Positions 7,830 through 12,594 of a stretch of DNA of 12,594 nt are shown piece by piece (position 1 is the stretch's first letter; each line of letters starts with the position of its first letter). The position numbers and the translations under genes were made by a program. Location of the stretch: positions 1 to 12,594 of the forward strand of contig DBFJJM010000084.1 of assembly GCA_048393175.1 (NCBI GenBank), in the 5' to 3' direction. The notes under the pieces are model-generated. The model was given only the letters and a program-made list of their open reading frames with translations, was not told where the DNA came from and ran no database searches. Origin of the DNA: Merdicola sp048393175. GTDB taxonomy: Bacteria; Bacillota; Clostridia; TANB77; CAG-508.

Positions 7830-7854
7830 GTTATCTAAATTATAATTAGATAAC
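7830..7854. repeat. 9-bp inverted repeat, operator-like
   Basis: GTTATCTAA, 7 nt, TTAGATAAC. Symmetric, AT-rich, and without a following T-run, so it is not a terminator. It lies about 300 nt upstream of the XRE regulator gene. Confidence 0.4.
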
Positions 7855-7974
7855 ATATTTATACTATTAGATACACCGTAGAAAATCACTATATACTTTC
7901 AAAAAAATAATCCGTGTTAGTTGTTTCGTAAAACATACACATTACTAGTAAATTTATCAAAACACTTTGTTGAA

Positions 7975-8031
7975 AAATAAAGTACCCCTCCAATGTCAGC
8001 AAAATACTAACATTTAGAGGTTTATTTTTTT
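7975..8031. terminator. imperfect bidirectional terminator-like hairpin
   Basis: Paired blocks AAATAAA/TTTATTT, CCTC/GAGG and AATGT/ACATT, with small bulges and a 13-nt loop, then further T on the plus strand. On the minus strand the stem is also followed by T-rich sequence. No gene reads directly into it. It could end an unseen small RNA or limit read-through towards the XRE gene. Confidence 0.5.
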
Positions 8032-8151
8032 GTAAAATAACAAATACATCTGTCATAATAATTCTATTTATAATAATTTTTGAAAATCTCATGTTGTGTC
8101 CTGTTCTTTTTAAGAGGAAAGAGTATGATGATTGTAAAGGGGTGAACATCT

Positions 8152-9318
8152 ATGAATCAAGAAAAAATAGGAAAGTTTATTTCTACTTTACGAAAAGAAA
8201 AAAAGCTAACACAAGAACAGTTAGCCGAAAAAATTGGTGTTACAAACAGAAGTATCTCAAGATGGGAAAATGGCAAAACCATGCCAGACTTATCCTTATT
8301 AGAACCATTAAGTAATCTACTAGGAATAACGATAAATGAATTAATAAGTGGTGAAAAAATAAAGGAAGAAAAAGTAATTCCTACTTTAGAAAAAAGTCTA
8401 ATAAACACAATAGACTATTCTAATCAAAAAATAAAATCAGAACATAAAAGAGTCTCTATTCTTTTCATGGCTATTGGAAGTATTATAAGCATCCTAGCAT
8501 TTGCTATTTTTAATCGAGAAAGCAGTTGGTGTTCTATCTATTCTATGATTGGGATTATCATTTTTATCATTGGAGTAAGTAGACAGCTCAAAATAAAAAA
8601 AATGCTCTATAAGGTTATCATTAGTATTCTTTTATTTTTAAGTATATTTATTATTTTTAATTTAATTGATTTTATCGGGATTCTCAATTTTAAACATCCC
8701 CCTTTATATTCTTATAGGATAAAGACCGAACTAAGAGAAACTAAAATGGTATCTTATTATAGTTTGTTTTGTAATGTATATCGAATTAATGCAGATACTA
8801 AAAATGAATATTATCTTGTAGATTATAAAAAAGAATATGATTCTCAAACAATTCCCATCTCACCATTTAATCGAAATAAAAGTGGAATTGATAACATCCT
8901 AAAATACCAAAATAAATATGTAGGAAATAATAGTAATGATGCAAACTTAATTGAAAATTTACCACTTTCTGAATATGGTTATGTTTTTAAAATAGATTCA
9001 AATAATCTTGGTCTCATTATTTATTACCATACAACAGATTGGTATGATAATGAAAAACTATATAGTAAGAAAAGTTTAATTTATAATTCTGTTGCAATTT
9101 TTTCCTTAATCGATAACGTCACCTATATTGAGTATCATTTTAGTGGCAATTCTTATCAAATTAGTAGAAAAGAAGTAGAAGAAAAATATCCTAATTATTC
9201 TGAAATAATGGATGAAAAAACAATTCTAAAAGATAACTTTAATCAATATGTAGAGCAGAAAATCAATGATTTTAACTTTACAAATGATATATTTAGAATA
9301 TTATTTGAACAAAGGTAA
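8152..9318 (+). CDS. XRE-family membrane regulator with DUF4825 domain
   Basis: 388 residues in three parts. Residues 5-65 are a Cro/CI helix-turn-helix (LRKEKKLTQEQLAEKIGVTN, then RSISRWENGKTMPD). Three hydrophobic segments follow at about 102-120, 127-143 and 154-177. From about 240 to 330 lies a DUF4825-like region with KYQNKYVGNNSNDANLIENL, PLSEYGYVFKI, LGLIIYY and ALFxLIDN-like AIFSLIDN. The HTH would be cytoplasmic and, with three membrane passes, the C-terminal domain outside. This suggests a one-component sensor that couples an envelope signal to transcription; the ligand is unknown. AAAGGGG precedes the ATG. The gene has no partner within 100 nt, so any target promoter is a guess, although dyads occur upstream. 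Confidence 0.9.
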   Translation: MNQEKIGKFISTLRKEKKLTQEQLAEKIGVTNRSISRWENGKTMPDLSLLEPLSNLLGITINELISGEKIKEEKVIPTLEKSLINTIDYSNQKIKSEHKRVSILFMAIGSIISILAFAIFNRESSWCSIYSMIGIIIFIIGVSRQLKIKKMLYKVIISILLFLSIFIIFNLIDFIGILNFKHPPLYSYRIKTELRETKMVSYYSLFCNVYRINADTKNEYYLVDYKKEYDSQTIPISPFNRNKSGIDNILKYQNKYVGNNSNDANLIENLPLSEYGYVFKIDSNNLGLIIYYHTTDWYDNEKLYSKKSLIYNSVAIFSLIDNVTYIEYHFSGNSYQISRKEVEEKYPNYSEIMDEKTILKDNFNQYVEQKINDFNFTNDIFRILFEQR

Positions 9319-9370
9319 AAAAACTATCTAATTAACTTTTTATCAAATTATAGACTACTTGCTTTGTTAA

Positions 9371-9379
9371 TGCTATAAT
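9371..9379 (+). promoter_or_regulatory. extended -10 promoter of the ASCH-DUF5131 unit
   Basis: TGCTATAAT is a perfect extended -10 element (TGn-TATAAT). No clear -35 box is present at 16-18 nt, which is common for extended -10 promoters. It lies about 40 nt before the first gene. Confidence 0.6.
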
Positions 9380-9418
9380 TTAGTATATTATTTATTAATA
9401 AAAAAGAGGAGAAAAAGT

Positions 9419-9871
9419 ATGGTACATTTAGTATATTGTGATGATAAATCAAAAGAATTAGTCAAAATTTTAGATGGTAGTAAGACAATGATAATAAGAG
9501 GTGCTGCAGGAAGAAAAATACCACATAGTAGAGTTTTTAAAGGCGAAACACTTTATTTTATGGAAAAAGGAACCAAGAAGATTACTGCAAAAGCAGTTGT
9601 AACAGAAGTTCAAAATTTTGTTAAATTATCGGAAGAAGAAATAACAAAAACCATTGAAAGGAATAATGCTAAATTATTATTAACCGATAAACAAAAAGAA
9701 AGATGGCATAAAAAATGTTTATGTTTAATCGAATTTAATAATGTAGAAGCTATTTCTCCACTTGATTTTGATCATCAAGGAAATATGGATGATTGGTTAA
9801 TAATAGATAAAATTGAGGATGTAGTTGTAGGAACAAGTATTCCCTATAATTATGAAAAATCAAAATTTTAG
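9419..9871 (+). CDS. ASCH/PUA-like domain protein (tentative)
   Basis: 150 residues, soluble. The pattern KILDGSKTMIIRGAAGRK, then a basic strand and FKGETLYFMEKGTKKITAKAVV, followed by a helix and the strand CLCLIEFNNVEAISP, recalls ASCH/EVE/PUA-like small beta-barrels that bind RNA or modified bases. An ERWHKKCLCLIEF segment and the C-terminal NMDDWLIID are conserved-looking aromatic patches. RBS AGAGGAG precedes the ATG at good spacing. The stop is followed after 12 nt by the DUF5131 gene, whose Shine-Dalgarno overlaps this stop codon, so the two are one transcriptional and probably translational unit. The domain call rests on pattern recall and could be wrong; the gene itself is secure. 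Confidence 0.7.
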   Translation: MVHLVYCDDKSKELVKILDGSKTMIIRGAAGRKIPHSRVFKGETLYFMEKGTKKITAKAVVTEVQNFVKLSEEEITKTIERNNAKLLLTDKQKERWHKKCLCLIEFNNVEAISPLDFDHQGNMDDWLIIDKIEDVVVGTSIPYNYEKSKF

Positions 9872-9883
9872 GAGTGTGATAAT

Positions 9884-10597
9884 ATGGCAATGTGGAATCC
9901 GTGGCGAGGTTGTAAAAAATGTAGCGATGGATGTTTGCATTGCTATATTCATAAGGGAGATTTTAAAAAGGGTATCAATACTAACGAAATTATTAAAACA
10001 AAAGATTTCAATAAACCAGTCGAAAAATTACAAAATGGTAATTATAAAATGAAACCAGGAATCGTTTATTTATGCTTTTCTACAGATTTTTTAATTGAAG
10101 AAGCCGATGGATGGAGAAATGACTGTTGGAAAATGATAAAACAAAGACAAGATTGTACTTTTTTATTTTTGACGAAGAGAATTGATAGATTTATAAAATG
10201 TATTCCAGAAGATTGGAAAAACGGGTACGATAACGTCGTTGTTGGTTGTACAATTGAAAATCAAAAAAATGCTGACTACAAGCTATCTATCTTTAGTAAA
10301 TTGCCAATTAAGCATAAATGTATTACAGCTCAACCATTACTAGATAAAATAGAAATAGAAAAATATCTTGATAACATAGAACTTGTAGTAGTAGGAGGAG
10401 AATCAGATAGAAACGCAAGACCACTTAACTATGAATGGGTATTAAATATTAGAGAACAATGTATTAGAAAAAATGTTAATTTTGAGTTTAGACAATGCGG
10501 AACTCATTTTATAAAAGATAAGATAGAATATAAATTGCAAACAAAAGACCTATGTAAACAAGCAAAATTAGCAAACATTAATTATATCATAAAATAA
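9884..10597 (+). CDS. DUF5131 family protein (phage Gp37/Gp68-like)
   Basis: 237 residues, close to the family length. The N-terminus carries the family cysteine motif WNPWRGCKKCSDGCLHCY with C10, C13, C17 and C20, probably a metal or Fe-S site. Further family blocks are CFSTDFLIEEADGWRNDCWK, FLFLTKRIDRF, NVVVGCTIENQKNADYKL, ITAQPLLDKIEI, VVVGGESDRNARPLNYEWVL and a late FRQCGTHF. The order suits a TIM-barrel, radical-SAM-like fold, though no classical CxxxCxxC is present. The family is common on phages and mobile elements and its reaction is not established. It forms a two-gene unit with the ASCH-like gene, and RBS TAGGAG overlaps that gene's stop. The unit ends at the terminator at 10628. 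The pairing with a possible RNA-binding fold suggests nucleotide or RNA chemistry, which is inference only. Confidence 0.88.
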   Translation: MAMWNPWRGCKKCSDGCLHCYIHKGDFKKGINTNEIIKTKDFNKPVEKLQNGNYKMKPGIVYLCFSTDFLIEEADGWRNDCWKMIKQRQDCTFLFLTKRIDRFIKCIPEDWKNGYDNVVVGCTIENQKNADYKLSIFSKLPIKHKCITAQPLLDKIEIEKYLDNIELVVVGGESDRNARPLNYEWVLNIREQCIRKNVNFEFRQCGTHFIKDKIEYKLQTKDLCKQAKLANINYIIK

Positions 10598-10627
10598 TTA
10601 TGATTTTAAAATTATAGAAATAAAAAA

Positions 10628-10660
10628 CTCATGAAAGAAATGGTTCAATTCTTTCATGAG
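10628..10660. terminator. bidirectional terminator between convergent genes
   Basis: A 12-bp stem, CTCATGAAAGAA (10628-10639) / TTCTTTCATGAG (10649-10660), with a 9-nt loop. On the minus strand a T6 tail follows, ending the ferritin-like gene. On the plus strand AATCTTTTA gives a weaker tail for the DUF5131 gene. Confidence 0.85.
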
Positions 10661-10666
10661 AATCTT

Positions 10667-11164
10667 TTATGCTAAATAATTATGATATAATTTTGTAAAT
10701 ATTTGAACATGCAATTTTTCATCTTGTGCTAATCTTAAAAGAAGAGCCTTGATTTTTTCATTACCAATTATGTTAGCCGTTTTTTCATAGTACTGGACAG
10801 CTTGTTTTTCTCCTTCAATATCTGCTAATATCATATCTTTTACTGTATTTTCATAATTTACTACATCAGATTGCCAAAAAATTGCTTTATCTGTAAGTAG
10901 AATTTTATAGTGTGGCTCTACTCCTAATTGATTGATACAATTTCCTAACAATTCTAAATGATGTGTTTCTACTAAAAAAATTCCTTGTAACGTATCATAA
11001 ATTTCTTTATTTCTCATGCATTTGATTTTGTGAAATGCATATTGTGTCACAGTAGTTAATTCGGATATTTGACCACTATATCCGCTCATTAGTAATTGTG
11101 CTTGTTTCTTATTTACACTTAATCCATTCACCTTTGGATAGGGTAAATCCACATGATAATTCAT
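10667..11164 (-). CDS. ferritin-like diiron protein (rubrerythrin/CotJC-like)
   Basis: 165 residues forming a predicted four-helix bundle with a carboxylate-bridged metal site. Candidate ligands are E35 (SELTTVTQY), E66 and H69 (VETHH, an ExxH), E117 or E119 (ADIEGEKQ), and E149 and H152 (DEKLH, an ExxH). This layout is that of ferritin-like/rubrerythrin proteins and of the CotJC-type manganese-catalase relatives in spore formers. A role in peroxide detoxification or iron/manganese handling is likely. There is no rubredoxin domain at the C-terminus, so it is not a full rubrerythrin. AAGGAGGAGC lies before the ATG. It is divergent from the SWIM gene; promoters in the 122-nt gap are AT-rich and ambiguous. 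Confidence 0.88.
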   Translation of the reverse strand: MNYHVDLPYPKVNGLSVNKKQAQLLMSGYSGQISELTTVTQYAFHKIKCMRNKEIYDTLQGIFLVETHHLELLGNCINQLGVEPHYKILLTDKAIFWQSDVVNYENTVKDMILADIEGEKQAVQYYEKTANIIGNEKIKALLLRLAQDEKLHVQIFTKLYHNYLA

Positions 11165-11286
11165 ACGAATGCTCCTCCTTATAAAAATAAATATTCTTAT
11201 CTTTTCAAAGTATTCTATAATTTATAGTTATGTGATAAAATAAGTGAAATATTTGTAATAATAAAATAGTATAAGGAGTAATTGTC

Positions 11287-11725
11287 ATGGGACTAATAGA
11301 TATAGCAAGTAACAATTCTACTTGGAAAGGTTTGGACTATTATAAAGATACTAAAATTCTTGAAAGTAAAAAAATAAGTGATACTGAATTTGAAGGTATC
11401 GTAAATGGAAGTAATAATAGGAAATATAATGTGTTTATGGATATAAAACATCCAAGAAAGTCAAAATGTGATTGCCCACATGCTAAATAAACATATCATA
11501 GCACTTTATTTTACTATCTTTCCTAAGGAAGTAACTAACTTTCTAAAAGAAGTAGAAGAAGCTAAAAAAGAATATAGAAAATACGAAGAAGAATTGTATC
11601 GTAAAACTATTCGAACGATTCATTCCATGTCTAAAAATGAACTTGAAGAAGCTTTAATTGAATTATTAAATATTTCACCAGAATGGGTATATGATAGGTT
11701 TGTAAGAGATAGAGTTGGATATTAA
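11287..11725 (+). pseudogene. SWIM zinc-finger protein, broken inside the zinc motif
   Basis: Two reading frames together make one SWIM protein. The first (11287-11490) starts after AAGGAG and gives STWKGLDYY, a GIVNGSNNRKYNVFMDI strand and KCDCPHAK, the first half of CxCx(n)CxH. It then stops at TAA (11488-11490). The second frame continues from about 11486 with NKHIIALYFTIFP, which should follow the third cysteine (CKHIIALYF), and ends VYDRFVRDRVGY at 11725 after a charged helical tail. The expected cysteine codon before KH is missing, so a short deletion that removed a few codons and shifted the frame is more likely than recoding. SWIM domains bind DNA or protein; the intact partner is unknown. 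The relic has a good RBS and may still make a 67-aa peptide. Confidence 0.75.
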
Positions 11726-11746
11726 AATCTATGTTACTCGAATATC

Positions 11747-11766
11747 AATCGGAAAGAAATCCGATT
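11747..11766 (+). terminator. weak hairpin after the SWIM relic
   Basis: AATCGGA (11747-11753), a 6-nt loop, TCCGATT (11760-11766), then TACACAACTTTTTC. A 7-bp stem with a delayed T-run, 21 nt after the stop, so only a modest terminator. Confidence 0.45.
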
Positions 11767-11828
11767 TACACAACTTTTTCGATAAACTCTTTCTATCTTT
11801 ATTCTCAAAATTTTAATTATATAAAATA

Positions 11829-11866
11829 AAAACTTACGAGCTTTAATTACAATTCGTAAGTTTTTT
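11829..11866. terminator. bidirectional terminator next to the tRNA-like RNA
   Basis: Arms AAAACTTACGA (11829-11839) and TCGTAAGTTTT (11854-11864) pair over 11 bp, counting the flanking A/T, with a 14-nt loop. The minus-strand copy is followed by T-rich sequence and starts a few bases after the CCA end of the RNA gene, the usual layout for a tRNA transcript. The plus-strand copy is followed by T6. Confidence 0.75.
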
Positions 11867-11868
11867 AG

Positions 11869-11913
11869 TGGAGCCAATAGGCAGAATCGAACTGCCGACC
11901 TACAGGTTACGAA
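11869..11913 (-). other. 3' half of tRNA-Thr(CGU), anticodon loop to CCA
   Basis: Read on the minus strand: loop TTCGTAA with anticodon CGT (Thr, codon ACG), stem CCTGT, variable loop AGGTC, T-arm GGCAG-TTCGATT-CTGCC, acceptor strand TATTGGC, discriminator T, CCA. The matching 5' anticodon strand ACAGG is absent just upstream; GAGGC stands there and pairs poorly. The similarity to a normal tRNA therefore starts at the anticodon loop, the place where many integrative elements recombine. Confidence 0.7.
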
Positions 11914-11929
11914 GCCTCACACTTTTAAC

Positions 11930-11983
11930 TTATTCGTTAATTGTCTCATAAATAAGTCGCGACAAACTGTTGAAAATGCCCAT
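11930..11983 (-). CDS. possible 17-aa micro-ORF inside the structured RNA
   Basis: ATG with AGGGGAG five bases upstream opens MGIFNSLSRLIYETINE and ends at TAA. The peptide would be a short amphipathic helix. The start codon lies within the ATTTTTA/TAAAAAT helix, so it would be hidden in the folded RNA. It may be chance. Confidence 0.2.
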   Translation of the reverse strand: MGIFNSLSRLIYETINE

Positions 11984-12098
11984 TTTTACTCCCCTGCTAA
12001 GCAGATAAAAATTAGCTCGTCTTTTTCAAACAGCCTAACCAACTGCTATGGAGACCAACAGACACCTTAACTTCATTGCCTTTTTAAATTGTATTTCT

Positions 12099-12127
12099 AT
12101 TATATACGCTTTTAATTAATTTTACAA
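12099..12127 (-). promoter_or_regulatory. promoter of the tRNA-like RNA gene
   Basis: On the minus strand TTGTAA (12122-12127), an exact 17-nt spacer and a perfect TATAAT (12099-12104). Transcription would start near 12092, about 12 nt before the possible acceptor strand at 12080. Confidence 0.65.
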
Positions 12128-12177
12128 GCAAAAAATATTACTTGTTCTAAATACATCGGTTTTTGTATAGTAAATCT

Positions 12178-12253
12178 GGTCAAAAGACCGTCTGTCATAT
12201 TCTATTTCGATTCTCTCGTGACAGAGGCAGAGACGGCATATTTTTATGCCGTC
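12178..12253. other. cluster of competing hairpins downstream of the partial gene
   Basis: Plus-strand reading: GGTC-AAAA-GACC (12178-12189); CCGTCT (12188-12193), which can pair with AGACGG (12231-12236); CTGTCA (12192-12197) with TGACAG (12219-12224); and a perfect 9-bp stem GACGGCATA-TTTT-TATGCCGTC (12232-12253). AGACGG can pair either upstream or downstream, so two folds exclude each other. No proper T-tail follows any stem on either strand. Confidence 0.5.
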
Positions 12254-12295
12254 CCTGTTGTATATCATATTCTGTTGGGAAGGGTTTAGTTCCCG

Positions 12296-12594
12296 TTAGG
12301 AAGCGGCGGGAAGCTCGCCGGGTAGCTCAAAGCCTAGTTCCTGAATGGCTTTTTCAATTTCGGCTCTGGTCATGGAGCCACCGTTTTTCTGGTCGGGTCC
12401 GATGTCTTCGGTGGGAATGGAACCGTTTAGAGTGGTGGTATCAAGAGAATAACAATTTAATATAGGGGCACCTCGAGAACTTATAAAACAATCGCCACAA
12501 ATTCTATTAAGATAAAAATTATTTTCTCTTGAGGAATCTTTGCTATTAGCAACGATTTTTGAACCGGCGTTATAACACTGCTCAATAAATATAG
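12296..12594 (-). CDS. partial surface/pilin-like protein, C-terminal 98 residues
   Basis: The frame is open from the window edge (first full codon at 12592) to TAA at 12296-12298; the start lies outside. The sequence IEQCYNAGSKIVANS, NRICGDCFISSRGAPILNCY resembles the CYNxG...GGIxG...NCYN repeats (GLUG-like) of clostridial secreted or pilin-like proteins. The end, GGSMTRAEIEKAIQELGFEL then PGELPAAS, is a soluble helix followed by a tail. The last ~45 codons are clearly richer in G+C than the first ~50, which suggests a mosaic gene. A competing plus-strand frame over 12163-12465 is Trp/Arg-rich and implausible. Family assignment is tentative. Confidence 0.65.
   Translation of the reverse strand, partial: IFIEQCYNAGSKIVANSKDSSRENNFYLNRICGDCFISSRGAPILNCYSLDTTTLNGSIPTEDIGPDQKNGGSMTRAEIEKAIQELGFELPGELPAAS

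Larger units (their letters stand above)
7795..8151. other. intergenic stretch with two dyads and no convincing gene
   Basis: About 360 nt without a supported gene. It holds a 25-nt dyad at 7830-7854 (GTTATCTAA / TTAGATAAC) and a terminator-like hairpin at 7975-8031. A TATAAT (8069-8074) lies upstream of the XRE gene, but without a good -35 box. A minus-strand reading frame through 7889-8149 lacks a ribosome binding site and runs through the hairpin, so I do not call it. Confidence 0.6.
11869..12080 (-). ncRNA. candidate structured RNA with a tRNA-Thr-like 3' end
   Basis: An RNA gene with promoter (12099-12127) and terminator (11829-11866). Its last 45 nt are the 3' half of a tRNA. On the minus strand, GGCAATG (12080-12074) can pair with the 3' acceptor strand TATTGGC with one G/G mismatch, so the ends could close like a tRNA. 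Between them lie a D-arm-like TAGC-AGTTGGTTAG-GCTG (12031-12048) and three nested helices: CTGTT(T)GAAAA (12023-12033) with TTTTCAACAG (11967-11976), ATTTTTA with TAAAAAT, and CTGC-TTA-GCAG. An H-type pseudoknot follows, with TTGTC (11961-11965)/GACAA (11941-11945) and ACTTATT (11951-11957)/AATAAGT (11928-11934). The tmRNA-like ring topology is notable, but length, D-loop and G3-U70 signature do not match tmRNA. It is also too short for a usual group I intron. A degenerate tRNA or an integration scar remains possible. Confidence 0.45.

Noticed and set aside
7889..8149. Minus-strand 86-codon frame
   Set aside because: No Shine-Dalgarno, composition of translated AT-rich noncoding DNA, and it covers the terminator-like hairpin.
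9852..10052. Plus-strand 66-codon frame overlapping the ASCH and DUF5131 genes
   Set aside because: Out-of-frame shadow of the DUF5131 gene.
11914..12030. Group I intron in a tRNA
   Set aside because: Only about 115 nt between the tRNA-like pieces, shorter than known group I introns; no ACAGG 5' exon strand, and the base before the 3' part is not G.
11869..12080. tmRNA
   Set aside because: Ring topology is similar, but it is ~210 nt, lacks the tmRNA D-loop signature and G3-U70, and the short frame does not end in an AA-type tag.
12163..12465. Plus-strand 100-codon frame
   Set aside because: Trp/Arg-rich, no RBS, runs across hairpins; the minus-strand frame on the same DNA gives a normal protein.
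1..12594. CRISPR array, transposase or integrase
   Set aside because: No regularly spaced direct repeats, no IS-type inverted ends and no recombinase motifs were seen.

Overview
The window is AT-rich chromosomal DNA, most likely from a low-GC Firmicute (Bacillota) of the Clostridia or RF39-like gut type. The grounds are the composition, strong AAGGAGG-type ribosome binding sites, rho-independent terminators with T-tails, and the families present: FtsY, UPF0182, DUF5665, an XRE/DUF4825 membrane regulator, a CotJC/rubrerythrin-like ferritin fold and a SWIM protein. The standard bacterial code fits every gene. The species cannot be named from the sequence.

Layout. (1) 1-5507, minus strand: ftsY (SRP receptor GTPase), a UPF0182 membrane protein, a DUF5665 membrane protein and an orphan 377-aa protein. 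ftsY and the UPF0182 gene share a transcript. A 15-bp terminator stem abuts the DUF5665 start codon, and the 377-aa gene has its own promoter. (2) 5578-7490, plus strand: a two-gene iron-sulfur operon of a cysteine desulfurase and a ferredoxin-thioredoxin fusion. Both genes need a -1 frame change. One change lies at the tip of a near-perfect 46-nt palindrome, the other in a T8 run directly before a stop. (3) 7501-7794: a 61-aa gene with a strong promoter, a strong RBS and a GC-rich terminator, richer in G+C than its neighbours. (4) 8152-10660, plus strand: a membrane-anchored XRE regulator with a DUF4825 domain, then a two-gene unit of an ASCH/PUA-like protein and a DUF5131 (phage Gp37/Gp68 family) cysteine-motif protein. 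It ends at a bidirectional terminator shared with (5). (5) 10667-11164, minus strand: a ferritin-like diiron protein. (6) 11287-11725, plus strand: a SWIM zinc-finger gene broken exactly inside its metal-binding motif. (7) 11831-12127, minus strand: an apparent RNA gene with its own promoter and terminator. Its 3' end is the 3' half of a tRNA-Thr(CGU) including CCA. The interior can fold into three nested helices and an H-type pseudoknot. (8) 12296-12594, minus strand: the C-terminal end of a probable surface/pilin-like protein that runs off the window, followed by a cluster of competing hairpins.

FtsY and UPF0182 are envelope-related. The cysteine desulfurase and the ferredoxin fusion fit sulfur transfer or Fe-S chemistry, but the operon is intact only if the two frame changes are recoded or are sequence errors. 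The ASCH/DUF5131 pair is an accessory module of unknown role. The best candidate for something new is the tRNA-tailed structured RNA at 11869-12080. The palindrome-centred frameshift comes next.
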